This document shows positions 11,285 through 22,610 of a DNA stretch of 64,000 bases, piece after piece. Position numbers and translations under genes: made by a program. The notes under the pieces were generated by a model. That model made no database searches. It had not been told where the DNA came from and saw only the letters and a list, made by a program, of their open reading frames with translations. Every line of letters starts with the position of its first letter. The first letter of the stretch is position 1. Origin of the DNA: Isoetes taiwanensis (Eukaryota; Streptophyta; Lycopodiopsida; Isoetales; Isoetaceae); assembly GCA_021234155.1 (NCBI GenBank), contig JAJEKV010000010.1, positions 18,761,418 through 18,825,417 on the forward strand, written 5' to 3'.

Positions 11285-14200
11285 TTAGTCTTCCCTTACT
11301 CCGTCCAGAGTAATTATAGCAAAAGCATGATCTGTATGCTTGAAGAGCAGATCATCCAACTCAATTGCTCCATATGCTTTGCCCCATCCAGTAATATAAA
11401 GGATCCACGACTCGCGCGCTCCCTCGACTATGCCAAGTTTTTCTTCAAAGAAAGGTTTCAGCTCTTGTTTAAACTGCCATATATCAGCATCCTGCAGAAT
11501 CTTCTTGAGTGTCCGGATCATAATTGTCTCTGTTTTGACCCAGAGAAGAGCTTCCAGAACCTCCTGATGAGACATGGGCCTTGTATCTTCCGGGACCTCC
11601 CTTGCATGCCCTCCTTCATGATGTTTCGACCCGGATAATCTGTTTCCATCATCATACAAATTGTTAAAGTAAGAAGTAAAGTAAGAATAGAACCCCTGGA
11701 AGGAGCCCAATGTGTCCCAATTCCTGTCATAATTGGAACCTTTACTTAATCTGTGAGCCATGGCAGCATCTGCCAGTTCTAATTGTAATGTTGATTTGAG
11801 AAAATTCAAATCTGGGTTGGAGTGGTTGATAGCAACATTATTTCTGTGTTTCCAGATCACCCAAAGACAAAGAGATCTAAGTGTATCCACGAATGGGGAG
11901 CTGTTTGCAATGAAGCAAAAAAGGTCAGACTCATTAATTGGAGTGACTCCTATATAGGGTCTAATCCAATTCCAGAAAGGAGAAAGCCAGGGACAGATGA
12001 AGATATGGCTTGATGATTCAATCTGGCCACAGCCTAAAGGGCACCTATCTGAGATCTGGTCATTATATTTGGCTCTATAGGCATTGCATTTAAGGCTTCT
12101 GTTCAGAAGTAGCCATCTAAAAAGGGTAATTTTTTTAGCACATTGTAATTTCCATCCCTTTCTGATGACTCGAATAGCTTCACTATCTGGACAATCCCAT
12201 TGTTCAGCTACTTTAGTGCCCTGTGAACTCAACAATATTGAATATATTCTGGACACTTTGTATCCCTTTCCTTCAAGAACCCAATTCTGTTGGTCTGTTT
12301 CAACATCCTGTCCTCTTTGATGTCGGGTGAGTGTGTTGTAAATATTCCTATTACAGTTGGAATCTTGTACAATTGCAGAGATTTCCTGCCATGTTTTCCA
12401 ATTATCCTCTCTGATCATACTGCTAACTGTGTATAATCCTTTACTTGTCCATTCTTTATACTTTCTTGGATGTTTCAATGCTAGACATCCCTCCTCCTCA
12501 GCTGTAAGGTTTTGGTGCCAAAAGAAATTAAACTCTTGTGAAACACTCTCCATAGGAAGGGCTCTGAAGCAGACAGATGCTTTATTCCATGCTTGAATGA
12601 TTCTTCTCATGATATTGGAGGTGCCACTGCTTGGGTTGAGTTGATAAAATGCAGAGTCAGGCAATTGGTGAGGAGTAGAAGGGCTCCCTACTAATGAGGT
12701 TTTTCCAATCCAATATTTAATAAGATGAAGTGCAGGGGATTTTGAGGATGACATTAAAGACCTCCATACCTGTTTAGCTGCCAGTGCACGTTGCTTGTAA
12801 AAGAGATCCTTGCATCCAAGGCCTCCCTTCTTCCTGGGTAGTGTCAGGTTTTGCCATCCAACCATATGGGAGCCTTGCCAGATGAATTCCTTCATAATTA
12901 TCTCCAACTCCTTATAGGTTTTCTTATCTGCAATTATAGCAGAGGAAAAGTATACATGGGAGCTAGCAATGACACTATTAATGATCTCTACTCTACCAGC
13001 CATAGAGAGAGTTTTGGGGTACATTTGTAATTTCTTTTTTATTTTTGTGACTATTGGCTCCCAAAGACCATGTAAACTCATATTTAGGGCCAGAGGCAGT
13101 CCTAAAAGTTTGGTAGCACAATGAAATCCACAAACTTTAATCCCTTCAATGTAGTCATCCATACTGTCAGAAATTATTGCACATTTATCCTTGTTTAGCA
13201 ATACACCAGATGCCTTTCCAAACCCCTCCATTGCCAGTAGGAAGTTTCTGATATGATCACCTTGTCTTTTTAAAAACACAAATGTGTCATCTGCATACTG
13301 CATGGCTGACAGGGACTCACATGTATCTGGAAGCTCAAGGCAACTAATTTTATCATTTTGCTGCAATTTAAAAATAGTTCTAGTCACCATCTCTGCTACT
13401 ATTAAAAAAAGATAGGGGGCAAGGGGACAGCCCTGTCTAGCTCCTCTTTTACATTCAAAGAATGGAGATGGGGAACCATTGACCAACACTGCTGAACTCC
13501 CTGTGACATTCAACCCAGCAACCTTTTTGATTACTGCCTCTGAAAATCCCATTTGAGACATTGCTCTGTATAAGAAATTCCAATCAATGGTATCATAGGC
13601 TCTTTTGAAATCCAACTTTAGTAGCACACAATTCTGATTTGTGGCTCTATTCCAGTGAAGCCCTTCATATGCACCAATGAAGTTATCGAGAATACTTCTA
13701 CCTGGTAAGAAGCCAGATTGGACTGGGCTTATCTTTGTTTGCAGAATATTCTTAAGCCTATTGGCAAAGATCTTGGCTATAATTTTGTATGACACATTAG
13801 TCAATGATATTGGTCTCCAGTCCGAGAAGGTAGCAGGCTTATCCACTTTTGGAACTAAGGCAATGAGTCCAGCATTAATAGCTGGGTGAAGCTTTTCAGC
13901 CTGCCATGCACCTTGTATAAATGTTGTAAGATCTTTGGACATTATGCTCCAAAAGTGTTCATAAAACTCAGGGGGTAAGCCATCTGGCCCTGGGCTTTTC
14001 CCATGTGCCATACTTCTCACAGTTTCCAGAATTTCATTCTCCATTGGGATAGCCAGAAGTTGATCTTCTTCAACTGGCAAATCTTTGGGACCAAGAGAAT
14101 TAAAAAAATCTGACATGCTTTCACTATCCATGTCTTTTGCAGCAAAAAGATCTTTATATTTGCTATGGAATAAATGTAGTATGTCCTCCTGTTTAGATAT

Positions 14201-15380
14201 TTCCTGTTGATTATCTGTTACTGAAACAATCCCATTGTTCAATATCCTGCTCTTAGCAGCCCGGAAGAAAAACTTGGAGCTACAGTCATCCATGAAGTTA
14301 ATATACAAGCTTCTACTCTTGATTGCCAAACTCTTAGCCTCATGTTCTTCTATTAACTTAACTTTCCTTTCCAAAATTTCTTCCCTTTGTTGAAGAGCCA
14401 CATCATTTTTGTCAAGAAAAAGTTTTTGTCTAACTTCTTTCATTTCTAAGTAGATCTCTGATTTTTCCTGTTTCTTCCTCTGATTCCATTGTTTACCCCA
14501 CTGTTTTATCCAATTTTTTATCTGCTTACACTTCATGACAAACTCTTTCATTGATCCACTTCGATTTATAGCTTTTAAGGAGCTGTAATATGCGGTAAAA
14601 TCATCACAGAAGGCTTTGTTGCTCAATAAACTGTTATTGAACTTAAATGGGATGTCAGAGGGATTATTTTGAGGTATCTTTCCAGTGTCTAATATCTGGG
14701 GATAGTGATCCAAAATGGAATTACTGCAGTCATTACTTATAGTCAAGTTGTCCCAGCCTGTTAAGGAGGATATGTTTGTGTAGTATCTATCAAGAAGACA
14801 ATATACTCTGTCCAATCCTTTCCTTTTATTACTCCAAGAATAAGCATTTGAGGATGATGGGGCATGATACACAAATCTGTGGATCAGCTTATCCCATTGG
14901 AACCTTTCTCCCCTTGTCATGTTCAATTTTTTACCTGCCTTCTGATCCCATGAGGGGGTGTTGTTAAAATCCCCACTCAAGATCCAATTATTGACATTTT
15001 GTCTCTGTAACCAATCACACATTTCCAACCATTGTTTTTCTCTTTCTTCAGGGGCAGTTGAGGCATAGACATTGATGATGCCTACCTGCTCTTTTTCGAT
15101 TTCCAGAAACACAACCCCACCTGCCCGAGGGATGTGAGAAGAAGTCTATTTTTTAACCCCTTTCAAGCAATGCATATACCCCCTTGGTACCATCTGCTGG
15201 GGCCCATATAGAATCCCCATTTGGAAAAATCCAATTACCTAGATTTGATGCTTCAAAGGATGGAAGCCTGTGTTCTTGAAGGAGGATTATATCTGCTTTG
15301 ATCTCCCTAATGGCAATTAGAGCCCTCTTTCTTTTCAAAGGACCCTTAATACCTCTCATATTCCAAGAAACAATCTTCAT
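11285..15380 (-). pseudogene. L1 ORF2: APE endonuclease, reverse transcriptase, zinc finger
   Basis: ORF2 makes the endonuclease and reverse transcriptase for target-primed integration. The start at 15380 (MKIVSWNMRGIKGP) gives the first APE motif, with QEHRLP following. A frameshift and stop near 15113-15152 separate it from the next open stretch of 1275 codons (15112-11285). That stretch contains GDFNNTPS and LDHYPQ (endonuclease end, usual SDH replaced by LDH), GKSPGPDGLPPEFY, ARQGCPLAPYLF and QYADDTF (RT; YADD at 13286-13297), the finger RCPLGCGQIESSSHIFIC, and a C-terminal tail. The ATG overlaps the ORF1 stop as ATGA, an arrangement known from elements that restart translation. Broken once near its N-terminus, otherwise intact. 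Confidence 0.9.
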
Positions 15381-17527
15381 TGGGATTTGGAGCTCCTAGT
15401 GACAGGCCCTTGCTCCCTAGGAGTGTAGACCTTCTTCTTTCTTTTTGTAGCATGTGGGAGAGGGGTGACACAGGACTGATCACTGAGTTCTTTAGGGTCC
15501 TTATCGTCATCTTCCTCATCATCCCAGAATTTTCCAGCCAATCGAGATGAGGGATCCCTCAGTTCCTTTAACTGAGCAGCTGGTGTCTTGAAGACTTCAG
15601 ATTCTACATCTCTCTCTGCAAGAGGACTTGTAGATTTCCTGCTCTGCTCACAGAAAGTTCCCTGGCCAACTAGAGTAACAGGTTGACCAGTTGAGCTTAT
15701 AGGTCTACTACTATGAGGAGAGTCAGTTACCAGGTTGTTTGGAGTTACAGACCTTTGATTACTTTCAGTTCCTTGGTTCTTTGGGTCAGCTTTTTGAAAA
15801 TCTTGTCCAGAAGGGCTTATAGGTCTCCTGACCTGTTCACAAGTTCCCTGGCCACCTGACTCCAACTGGCCAGCTGGACTTATAGGTCTACTTTTGTGAA
15901 CAGATTCAGTTTCCTGGCCTTTTGAGGTGATACAATCATTTCCCTGCTGATTTAGTTGGGACTGAACCTCCAATTGAGCTGGCATCTTTGGGAGGGCAGC
16001 TGGTATGTCCACCTCTCCATCTTTAGTGATATCCATAGTGATGCTTGTGCCCAGATTACCTATTTCTTTGGGAAACAGCTCTAAAATAGGAAGTGGGGAG
16101 TCATTGACACAATCCGTTTGAGATAAGAAAAGAGGACCCCTTGGCGAGCTAGGTTCTCCTTTCTCTTTGTATTCTGTCAACTCCTCAGAAGATGAATAGC
16201 TTAATTCAGGTGCCAAAGGCTCCCTAATCACGAGGGCTACTTCCTTGCCTTTAGCTGTCGGATTATTTAAGACCTTAACCTTGAAAGAGTCCTCCCTGAA
16301 CTGCACTTTTTTCTTCCACTCCGTCTTCAATTTCTTTTCATTATTTTTTCCAGATTCTATTTTTGCTTTTTCTTTCTCCTTCTCTTCTCTGATTCTTTGC
16401 CTTCTCCTTCTTCTTTTTTCGCTACCATTTTTATTTTGTCTCTCCATTCTTCCCTTATCCAAATTTCTTCCTTCTGTTTCTCAGCATCCGGTTCGTTGAG
16501 CAAGGTCTTGGCTTCCTGAGCCCCCTTGCACACCCTCCCTCCATGCAATCTTAGTCCACAGGCCGAGCATGGCTGGGGCAATCCCTGCCATGCAAGTTTT
16601 AGTGTTTTGGGATTACGAAAGTAATCCACAAAGTTTATCACATCCGGGATCGGCTTAAGGAGATCAATCTGTGCCCAAACCTTTGGGGCCTTATCCTGAG
16701 CAATTTCCCAGCTAATAATATTCCCTGTTTCTTGGAAGAGAGTTAACAGGGACTGTTCGTTCCAGTACATGGGGTTTAGTCCCTGTAGGGAAGTCCAGGC
16801 CGGGTGAAAGAGCTCCGAAAAGTTTTGTGGATCGAAGGATGGGGACCATTTTTGGAAAAAAAACTGAGTGTTGGCTTTGGATATGGTTCCCTGTTTTAGG
16901 AGAAGAGTGGTCGTGTTTATTGTTTCCACATTCAATCATAAAAAATGGGAAATCTATCCAATATATGCTATTGATAGCGACCCCCTGTTCCATCCTCTCA
17001 ATTTCCCCTTTAATATACTGTAATCTGACCCCTTCATGGCGAATGCATCCTATCAACCCACGAGTCTTAAGAAATTTTAATTTATTTTCAACTGCTGCAT
17101 TCCTAAGTGGCTTACCAACAAAGGTCGACTCCTTTTAAATGGCGTGACTCCTTTTCGCACATCTTCACCGCACCTGATTTGCATATTCCAAGATCTGGTT
17201 CACCGCTTCATACGCCTTTGGGTGTTCCCACCCCCGGACGACCGCTTTGGTATTCACCATGTCTATGGAAGTAAGGAAGTCTCCGAAAGCGACAAAGTTT
17301 TGCACCTTCTCCCCCTTCTCAAAGGCGGCCAAACAACTAGTGATTTCTTTGATTTGATCAAGTCCTTTTTCGCTCAGGGTACGGATTAAATCCAGTAGCT
17401 CTCCAGAATCTCGCTTTCCAGTATCCCCACCTTTCCCTACTGTTCCTTTTTCCTTTGAGTCTGCCCTATTTTGCACATTTCCCAAGGTCTGTCCCAACTG
17501 TCCCGACTGTTGCATATTCCCAGACAT
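15377..17527 (-). pseudogene. L1 ORF1, nucleic-acid-binding protein (frameshifted)
   Basis: ORF1 proteins coat the L1 RNA. The N-terminal part (17527-17165) has AFEKGEKVQNFVAFGDFL. After a break near 17130-17165 comes a DUF4283-like fold (INSIYWIDFPFFMIEC, then in another frame FFFQKWSPSFDPQNF and MYWNEQS), a cysteine knuckle PCSACGLRLHGGRVCKG near 16530-16580, and a long charged, Pro/Ser-rich C-terminal part (16462-15377) ending at the ATGA overlap with ORF2. At least three frame changes are needed (near 17150, 16930 and 16400). The matching regions of the L1 at 33638-41640 support the assignment. Confidence 0.8.
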
Positions 17528-17605
17528 TCTTACCCCCTGTTTCCTGACTCAGAACCTAATTTTTTATCTTTTTTCCAGTCTTTCTTCTAGTTACCACCCT
17601 ACCAA

Positions 17606-17887
17606 TCAGAACGAACTGTAAACTCTGACTACTATCTTACTGTCTACCCAAGAACAGTGCACATGAAAGATACCAGCAGCACTAGCATTTCTGTCACCTA
17701 CAAACTCTCCCAACCAAGATTCTAGAAGTGCTACCTCAGATTGAGGAACTGTTGAGAAAACTGAAGTAAACAATTCTTCAGGGAAGAATCGGTTATACAT
17801 CAGGCTTTCCCATAGCTGAGTACTTTCTCCCTCTAACCATCCACAAGAAAATCTTTCTCCCTGGATCAGAATGGTGAAGTGCTTCAT
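17606..17887 (-). CDS. Small 5' ORF of L1 (ORF0-like), unknown function, 93 aa
   Basis: First ORF of the L1, starting about 100 nt from the element 5' end with a good context (aaaccATGa) and ending 79 nt before ORF1. I do not recognise the protein. It begins MKHFTILIQGERFSCG, contains LWESL, NRFFPEELF, SWLGEFVGD and GIFHVHC, and ends KIVVRVYSSF. No signal peptide, membrane segment or zinc motif is visible. It looks like a compact mixed alpha/beta domain. A clearly related 99-aa ORF occupies the same place in the second L1 (41538-41239), with about half of aligned residues identical by eye and a three-residue length difference in the middle. Retention in two diverged copies suggests a working accessory protein (inference). 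Confidence 0.75.
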   Translation of the reverse strand: MKHFTILIQGERFSCGWLEGESTQLWESLMYNRFFPEELFTSVFSTVPQSEVALLESWLGEFVGDRNASAAGIFHVHCSWVDSKIVVRVYSSF

Positions 17888-17987
17888 GGTTTAGAGTAGA
17901 GAAGACGTCGTTCTCCCACCTGCGCTCCCGCTCCCGCCTCCTCCATCGTCGCTAGTCAGCGAGTCCTAATTTAAAAAGCCTTTGGCC

Positions 17988-17997
17988 TGTTGTATAA
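17988..17997. repeat. L1 target-site duplication, 5'-end copy
   Basis: tgttgtataa, identical to 10993-11002. It marks the 5' end of the L1 insertion. Confidence 0.85.
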
Positions 17998-18000
17998 ATT

Positions 18001-18030
18001 AGAATAGAATAGAATAGAATAGAATAGACA
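18001..18030. repeat. Pentanucleotide 3' tail of the LINE
   Basis: On the plus strand tagaa units repeated five times (attctattct on the element strand). It is the 3' terminus of the minus-strand LINE and takes the place of poly(A). Confidence 0.8.
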
Positions 18031-18249
18031 TTAATGTCCCTCGTGCCCTGAGGCCCCTGGACTTGTGTAGCATTGGCGAGCTCCCTAAAAGGGCACTACT
18101 AGCACATCACGCTGTTATGATGTAGCCTTTTCTGAAGGCTGACTTTTTTCTATTATTACCAGCATCCCGCTTTACTTCGGCTTCGTGGCCGTGCAGTGAT
18201 GCGTCGTTATCAATCAGCTTTTAACTGAACAATTTGTATGGGGTTTATG

Positions 18250-21200
18250 ATCCGCTTTTGTGCGGATCATATTACAAACCCTCTTTCACTGTGTACTTCT
18301 CTGTGTCTGGTCATCATTCCCTGGATCGCGTCAGCCAAATCTCGAAGTGATTCTGTTATTGTCATCAGAATATATACCGGTTCCCCCCATCTTATATTTC
18401 TGTATCTGTCTCTGATGTCTCCGTATATCGGGCAATCGTTAATCATGTGGTTCTCATCCTCTACTCTCCCATTGTCACAGATTCTGCATATCCGATCCTC
18501 CTTGTCTATTCCTCTTCACCTGTCTTTTTTTATTCTCAGATTATGACTCCCCATCCTGAATCTAGCCAAGATATCTCTTCTGGTTTTTCCCAGTATGTTA
18601 TCCCGATACATCTGGTGTCCTACTTGCTGATCTGGGTTAAAAACTGTCATGAGCCAGGTTGTCTTGGGTCCTGTGTGTTTTTGCAGCCATACTCTTGTGG
18701 CTCTGTCTGCCCACTCCTCATTCCACTGCCCTTCATTTATTAGGTCGCTCAGGTTTAATCCCATCTCTCTGGTCCAATTTGCCACATCTTTAAACCATCC
18801 GCTGCCTATGAGAATGTGTGATTTTGCTGACTCGGTGATTGCAATACTAGACAGTTTCCCCTGAAGGTCTCCTGCATTGTCCCTAATCAGGTACCTTATG
18901 GTTCTCTCCCATGCTCTCACCTCCATTGGTTTTTGCCCTGTTTCAAGGACCATGATTGTCAGTGGCGTATTTGTCCTACTTTAAATTCCTGTCTGTGCCA
19001 CTGCCTAAGGATTCCTTCCTGTTTTTCCCATTTTCTGTCTGTTAGGCCTGGCCCCCAAGCTTCTACCCCATATAATTGAGTAGTGGCTACTACTGCACTG
19101 AATAAGTAACATTTGATGCCCCAGTCAATTATTCTGCGTTTGTTGCAGAAATTCTTCATATTGAAATAACTCCCTATAGCTGATTGGAACCTGGTGTCTG
19201 CACCCTTGGCCTACTTCCACATTGCCATGCGGCGTCATACCCTAGATATCACGTATTCCGTTGCTTCCTCTATTTCTTTTCCTTATATCCGGAAGGGTCT
19301 ATGCACTTTCTTATGGCCAAAGATGACTATCTTAGTTTTTGCTAGATTTACCGTCGGCCGGTTTCTTCCTGAGAATTGTTCTAGAATTTTTAGCGGTCTG
19401 TGCATCCCCTTATTTTTGTGGCCATCATGCTTTCGGATCATCGGCATATAAGCGTGTCGGTACATCCGTGTCTCCTAACGTAGGGGCGTATTCTTCCCCT
19501 TGTTGTTCTGCTATGTAGCCCTGCAAAGCATCTATGTATATCCCAAACAGAGTTGGGGATAGCGGGCAACCTTGTTTAACGCCTGTGTCACAGTTTATTG
19601 GCTGTCCTTCTTGTTCTATCTTGGCATATACCCTATGGTATAGCCTTGCAATCGATCCTACCATGTTTCTTGGGGCTTGCATTTCCATCAACCTTTGTAA
19701 TAGCTTCTCCCTCGGGACTGTGTCGAATGCTTTCCTGAAATCTACAAAGCAGCATATGATCTTTCTTCCTTGTGCTTTGTTTTGTTCTATTAATATCTGA
19801 AGGGTTACTAGGTGGTCGGTGGTTGAGTGTTCCGGCCTGAATCCTGCTTGCCCTTGTGCTCTCATGTTTCCTTTTTCTGCCCATTTCTTTAATTTGTTGT
19901 CCAGTGCCTTTCCGAACCATTTTGCGAAAATGGAACTCACCATTATTGTCCTATAGTTTCCTGGATCTTGCCTGCTTCCTGCCTTATGCAGGGGTATGAC
20001 TCTATTGTATGTCCACCTGTCTGGAAGCCCTGTGTGTATGATGCCGTTGAAAATATCTGTGACCTGTCTACCAATTTCTGTCTCAGCACATTTCAGTAAT
20101 TCCACGGTCACACCGTATAGATCCGGGGCTTTGTGGTTAGCCATCCTGTTTAGGGCTACCATTACCTCTTGCATGTTGAAGCATGGTTTGTCCGAATCCT
20201 GCAACATTGGTATTGATACAGGGGGTGCCCCTGTCTTATATAATTTCTCCAGGTATTTCTCCCAGGTATTTCTCCCATCCTGCTGTTCCAATACTGTCCT
20301 GCTCATTCCCTGTTTTCATATTATCCCCCCCTTCCTTTTGAATCCCCTCCAAAATCTTCGGGGCTGTTTCTTCAACAATTTTGCCATATCCCATTGATGT
20401 TGCAGCAGGTTCTTATTCCGTTTTATCTTCAGTAGTCTTATGTATGCTGCTTTTTTTGTCTGGTATGTCTCCTTCCCTATGTGCTCTTTGGTCTTTCTCT
20501 TTTGCTCTCTGCACTCGTCATCGTACCATACTGATGCCTTGAAGGCCCCATTCTTTCTGGTTTTGTTCTTTTTCCCAAATACCTTTGTTGCTACTCTCAT
20601 CATGATGTCATTGAGTGTATTATCATTGTCATTCGCATTGTATTTTCCCCATTCCCATTTTCCCATTTCCTCCCTCACCGTTTGTATGAATGTATCTGTG
20701 TATTTTTCTTGAAATTGGATCCTCACCCTCGCTTTCTTTTCCTCCTTGTCCCCTGTGTTATTGATCTGTGTCGTCCCACCCCCTTTGAGTGTTAATTTGA
20801 TCGGTCTATGACTTTCCCTTTTTCCAGTAGGTCAGTCCTGTAGCATTAGTCCTACTGCTTGATCATTCAAAATTATTCTATGCTCTTACCATGTGCATTC
20901 TGACTCGTAAAGCTCCCTGATCCCCTCCATTTTTTCACTCCATTAGCTATGATTACCCCTGTTGCCGTGCAGACTTCCAGCAGCAATTCGCCTTTAGCGT
21001 TGACCTCTGCCTTATCCTCTGTATCTCTCTGCCATTCCTGTATTCTTGCTGTGTATATTATCTGACCATCCTTTTCATCAATGTTCGTGCGTCTGTTCTT
21101 GTATGGTTCTGGCATTTAAATCCCCTACTAGTATTATTGGCCCCTGTTCTTTCCATTTCATCATACTTTCCCCTAGGTCCAGCAACTCTAGCTTGTCACT

Positions 21201-21720
21201 GTTTGGCGGATAGTATGCTATTATCAGAAATATGTCTTGTTTGTTTTGCAATTGGACATTCAACACCATGTATCTTTTATTGATATCTGAATGTAAAATA
21301 CATGCGCTGCTAGCTATACTATTCTTTACATAACATGTCAGGCCTGCACTTCCCCTCCCTATCTTGAAATCCTTGTCTTTCCAACATGTGAACAACTGGT
21401 ATCCTTCTTCCTCCGGCAGCCTCTTGACGTTATGCTCCCATGTCTCTACTAGACATATTATGTTGCAGCTGTGGGCACCTTCTAGTCTCTCTCCGTCATC
21501 CCACGGGTACCCGGTACAGTTCCAGTACCATATTGTCAGCGTCTCTTCCCTCGAGGTTGCTCCTTCGGGGTCTCCGTGCCTTCTGTCCCATTGCTTGCTC
21601 TTCTTGGTCTTCCTCTGGTCTTCATTGTCGGGATTGGGCCACCGAACCCTGCTTGCGTTGTTCGGTCTTCGTTTCCCCCGCTTTCGCTTCTTTCTGCCCC
21701 TCTGTTCTGATTCCCTTCCA
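18250..21720 (-). pseudogene. LINE ORF2: APE endonuclease, RT, C-terminal finger (broken)
   Basis: The endonuclease starts in the frame open below 22097 with LTIWYWNCTGYPW, ICLVETWEH, IIAYYPPNS and GDLNAR. After a shift near 21100 it continues in 20873-21115. A linker (20316-20726) reads KKQPRRFWRGF. The RT (20306-19425) shows NHKAPDLYGV, RVIPLHKAGS, GQAGFRPEHSTTDH, FVDFRKAFDTVPRE, KQGCPLSPTLFG and LYADD (19437-19448), where the frame breaks. Later pieces hold YGVEAWGPG (near 19070) and the finger ICRICDNG with H and C partners near 18430-18490. Several frameshifts and stops make it inactive. The RT wording is unlike the L1s nearby, and the clade needs a tree. Confidence 0.8.
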
Positions 21721-22609
21721 ACGTTATCGCTCTTAGCGCTCCACCCAGCAATCTGCTCTCCTGTCCCTGTTGTATAGTCATCAGGGGATTTATGTTTTCC
21801 TTCTCCAATTCTGTTAATTTTGCTACTCCCTGCGTCCCCACATTCTGTTCTTGCGATTGGGTAACCTGTTCTCTTACCCTCTTGTGAAGGTAGACTTTGT
21901 CGTTCCTGACCCCCGCCTGTACTTGGTTCAGCTCCCTGGCTTTTTCTAGTTCCCTGTGCAGCCCTTGACGCTGCATTACTGTTAGAGACTCCTGTACTTT
22001 GATTCCATTCCTCAATTTGGATCCCATCCGCAAAATTCTTTCTTTGGTTGCCAAGTCCCTCAGTGTCAGGTTTATGTGTCTCGATCTCCCTCTCCATTGA
22101 CCTGACCGTAAAGCCTTGACAATGACGCTCCTGTGTTCCTTGAACACTGTCTCTATCACCTCTGCAGTAACTCGATATATATCCTCGTTAGCTCTCTCTG
22201 CTACCCCAATTAGCCTAACATCATGTTTAATTTTACTCTGCTCCTCATATTCCATTATATGTGGCTTTATCCTATCAAATGACTCCCATGCATCCAACTC
22301 AACATTTGATTTCTCTAATTCAACCAACCTTTGCAGAATTTTTGGTTTCTCCTCTTCGATCTCGTCCATTCTGCGCTGCATTTCCTCGTTCGTCCTCTCC
22401 ACCCCTCCTATCCTCACGTCCATATTGGAAATAGCTAACTTGTTACGGTTGCATGTTTCCGCCAGTGTGTTGAGTACATCCATGCTCGGAATTTTTGATT
22501 CTAACTGCTTGTCCATCTGTGTCAGAAAATCCCTAAGGTTTTGTTGGCTCACTGGCGCTCTCGCTGCCTCTGCTCTCTTCTGCTGGCTGCTGTTGGTGTT
22601 GTCGGCCAT
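21536..22609 (-). CDS. LINE ORF1: coiled coil, RRM-like and basic C-terminal domains, 357 aa
   Basis: Uninterrupted ORF starting MADNTNSSQQKRAE. Residues about 30-115 are heptad-like and charged (NMDVRIGGVERTNEEM), consistent with a coiled coil. Residues about 135-240 resemble the RRM plus C-terminal domain of L1-type ORF1 proteins: DVRLIGVAERANED, GRSRHINLTLRDLA, KERILRMGSKLRNG and MQRQGLHRELEKAREL. The end is basic (RGRPRRASNGT, KEQPRGKRR). Such proteins trimerise and bind element RNA (family knowledge). The ORF overlaps the start of ORF2 in another frame. It is the only fully open frame of this element, which suggests that the damage to ORF2 is not old. Confidence 0.7.
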   Translation of the reverse strand: MADNTNSSQQKRAEAARAPVSQQNLRDFLTQMDKQLESKIPSMDVLNTLAETCNRNKLAISNMDVRIGGVERTNEEMQRRMDEIEEEKPKILQRLVELEKSNVELDAWESFDRIKPHIMEYEEQSKIKHDVRLIGVAERANEDIYRVTAEVIETVFKEHRSVIVKALRSGQWRGRSRHINLTLRDLATKERILRMGSKLRNGIKVQESLTVMQRQGLHRELEKARELNQVQAGVRNDKVYLHKRVREQVTQSQEQNVGTQGVAKLTELEKENINPLMTIQQGQESRLLGGALRAITLEGNQNRGAERSESGGNEDRTTQAGFGGPIPTMKTRGRPRRASNGTEGTETPKEQPRGKRR

Positions 22610-22610
22610 A

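Larger units (their letters stand above)
11003..17987 (-). mobile_element. Near full-length L1-type LINE, about 7 kb
   Basis: Complete insertion on the minus strand, bounded by a 10-bp TSD (10993-11002 and 17988-17997). The poly(A) tail appears as 37 T at 11003-11039. From its 5' end (17987) it has a short leader of about 100 nt, a small ORF (17887-17606), ORF1 (17527-15377, frameshifted) and ORF2 (15380-11285, one break near 15150). L1 elements move by target-primed reverse transcription. The element landed exactly beside the short-repeat tail of the LINE at 17998-22610. The long open ORF2 suggests a fairly recent insertion, although ORF1 damage means this copy is not expected to be autonomous. 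Confidence 0.9.
17998..22610 (-). mobile_element. LINE with RRM-like ORF1, YADD RT and pentanucleotide tail
   Basis: Minus-strand non-LTR retrotransposon distinct from the L1s. Its 3' end is a run of five tattc-type units (18001-18028 as seen on plus: agaat repeats) and not poly(A). Upstream come a 3' UTR, a C-terminal Cys/His finger, RT, APE endonuclease and a separate ORF1 (22609-21536). The C-terminal finger and the post-RT GVEAWGP motif match the copy at 26447-29080, so the short-repeat-tailed copies in this window form one group. The 5' UTR probably extends above 22610, but its limit is not visible. Confidence 0.8.

Noticed and set aside
21364-21777. Plus-strand ORFs opposite the LINE at 21-22 kb
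   Set aside because: Shadows of ORF1/ORF2 on the minus strand; Ser/Leu-rich and without motifs.
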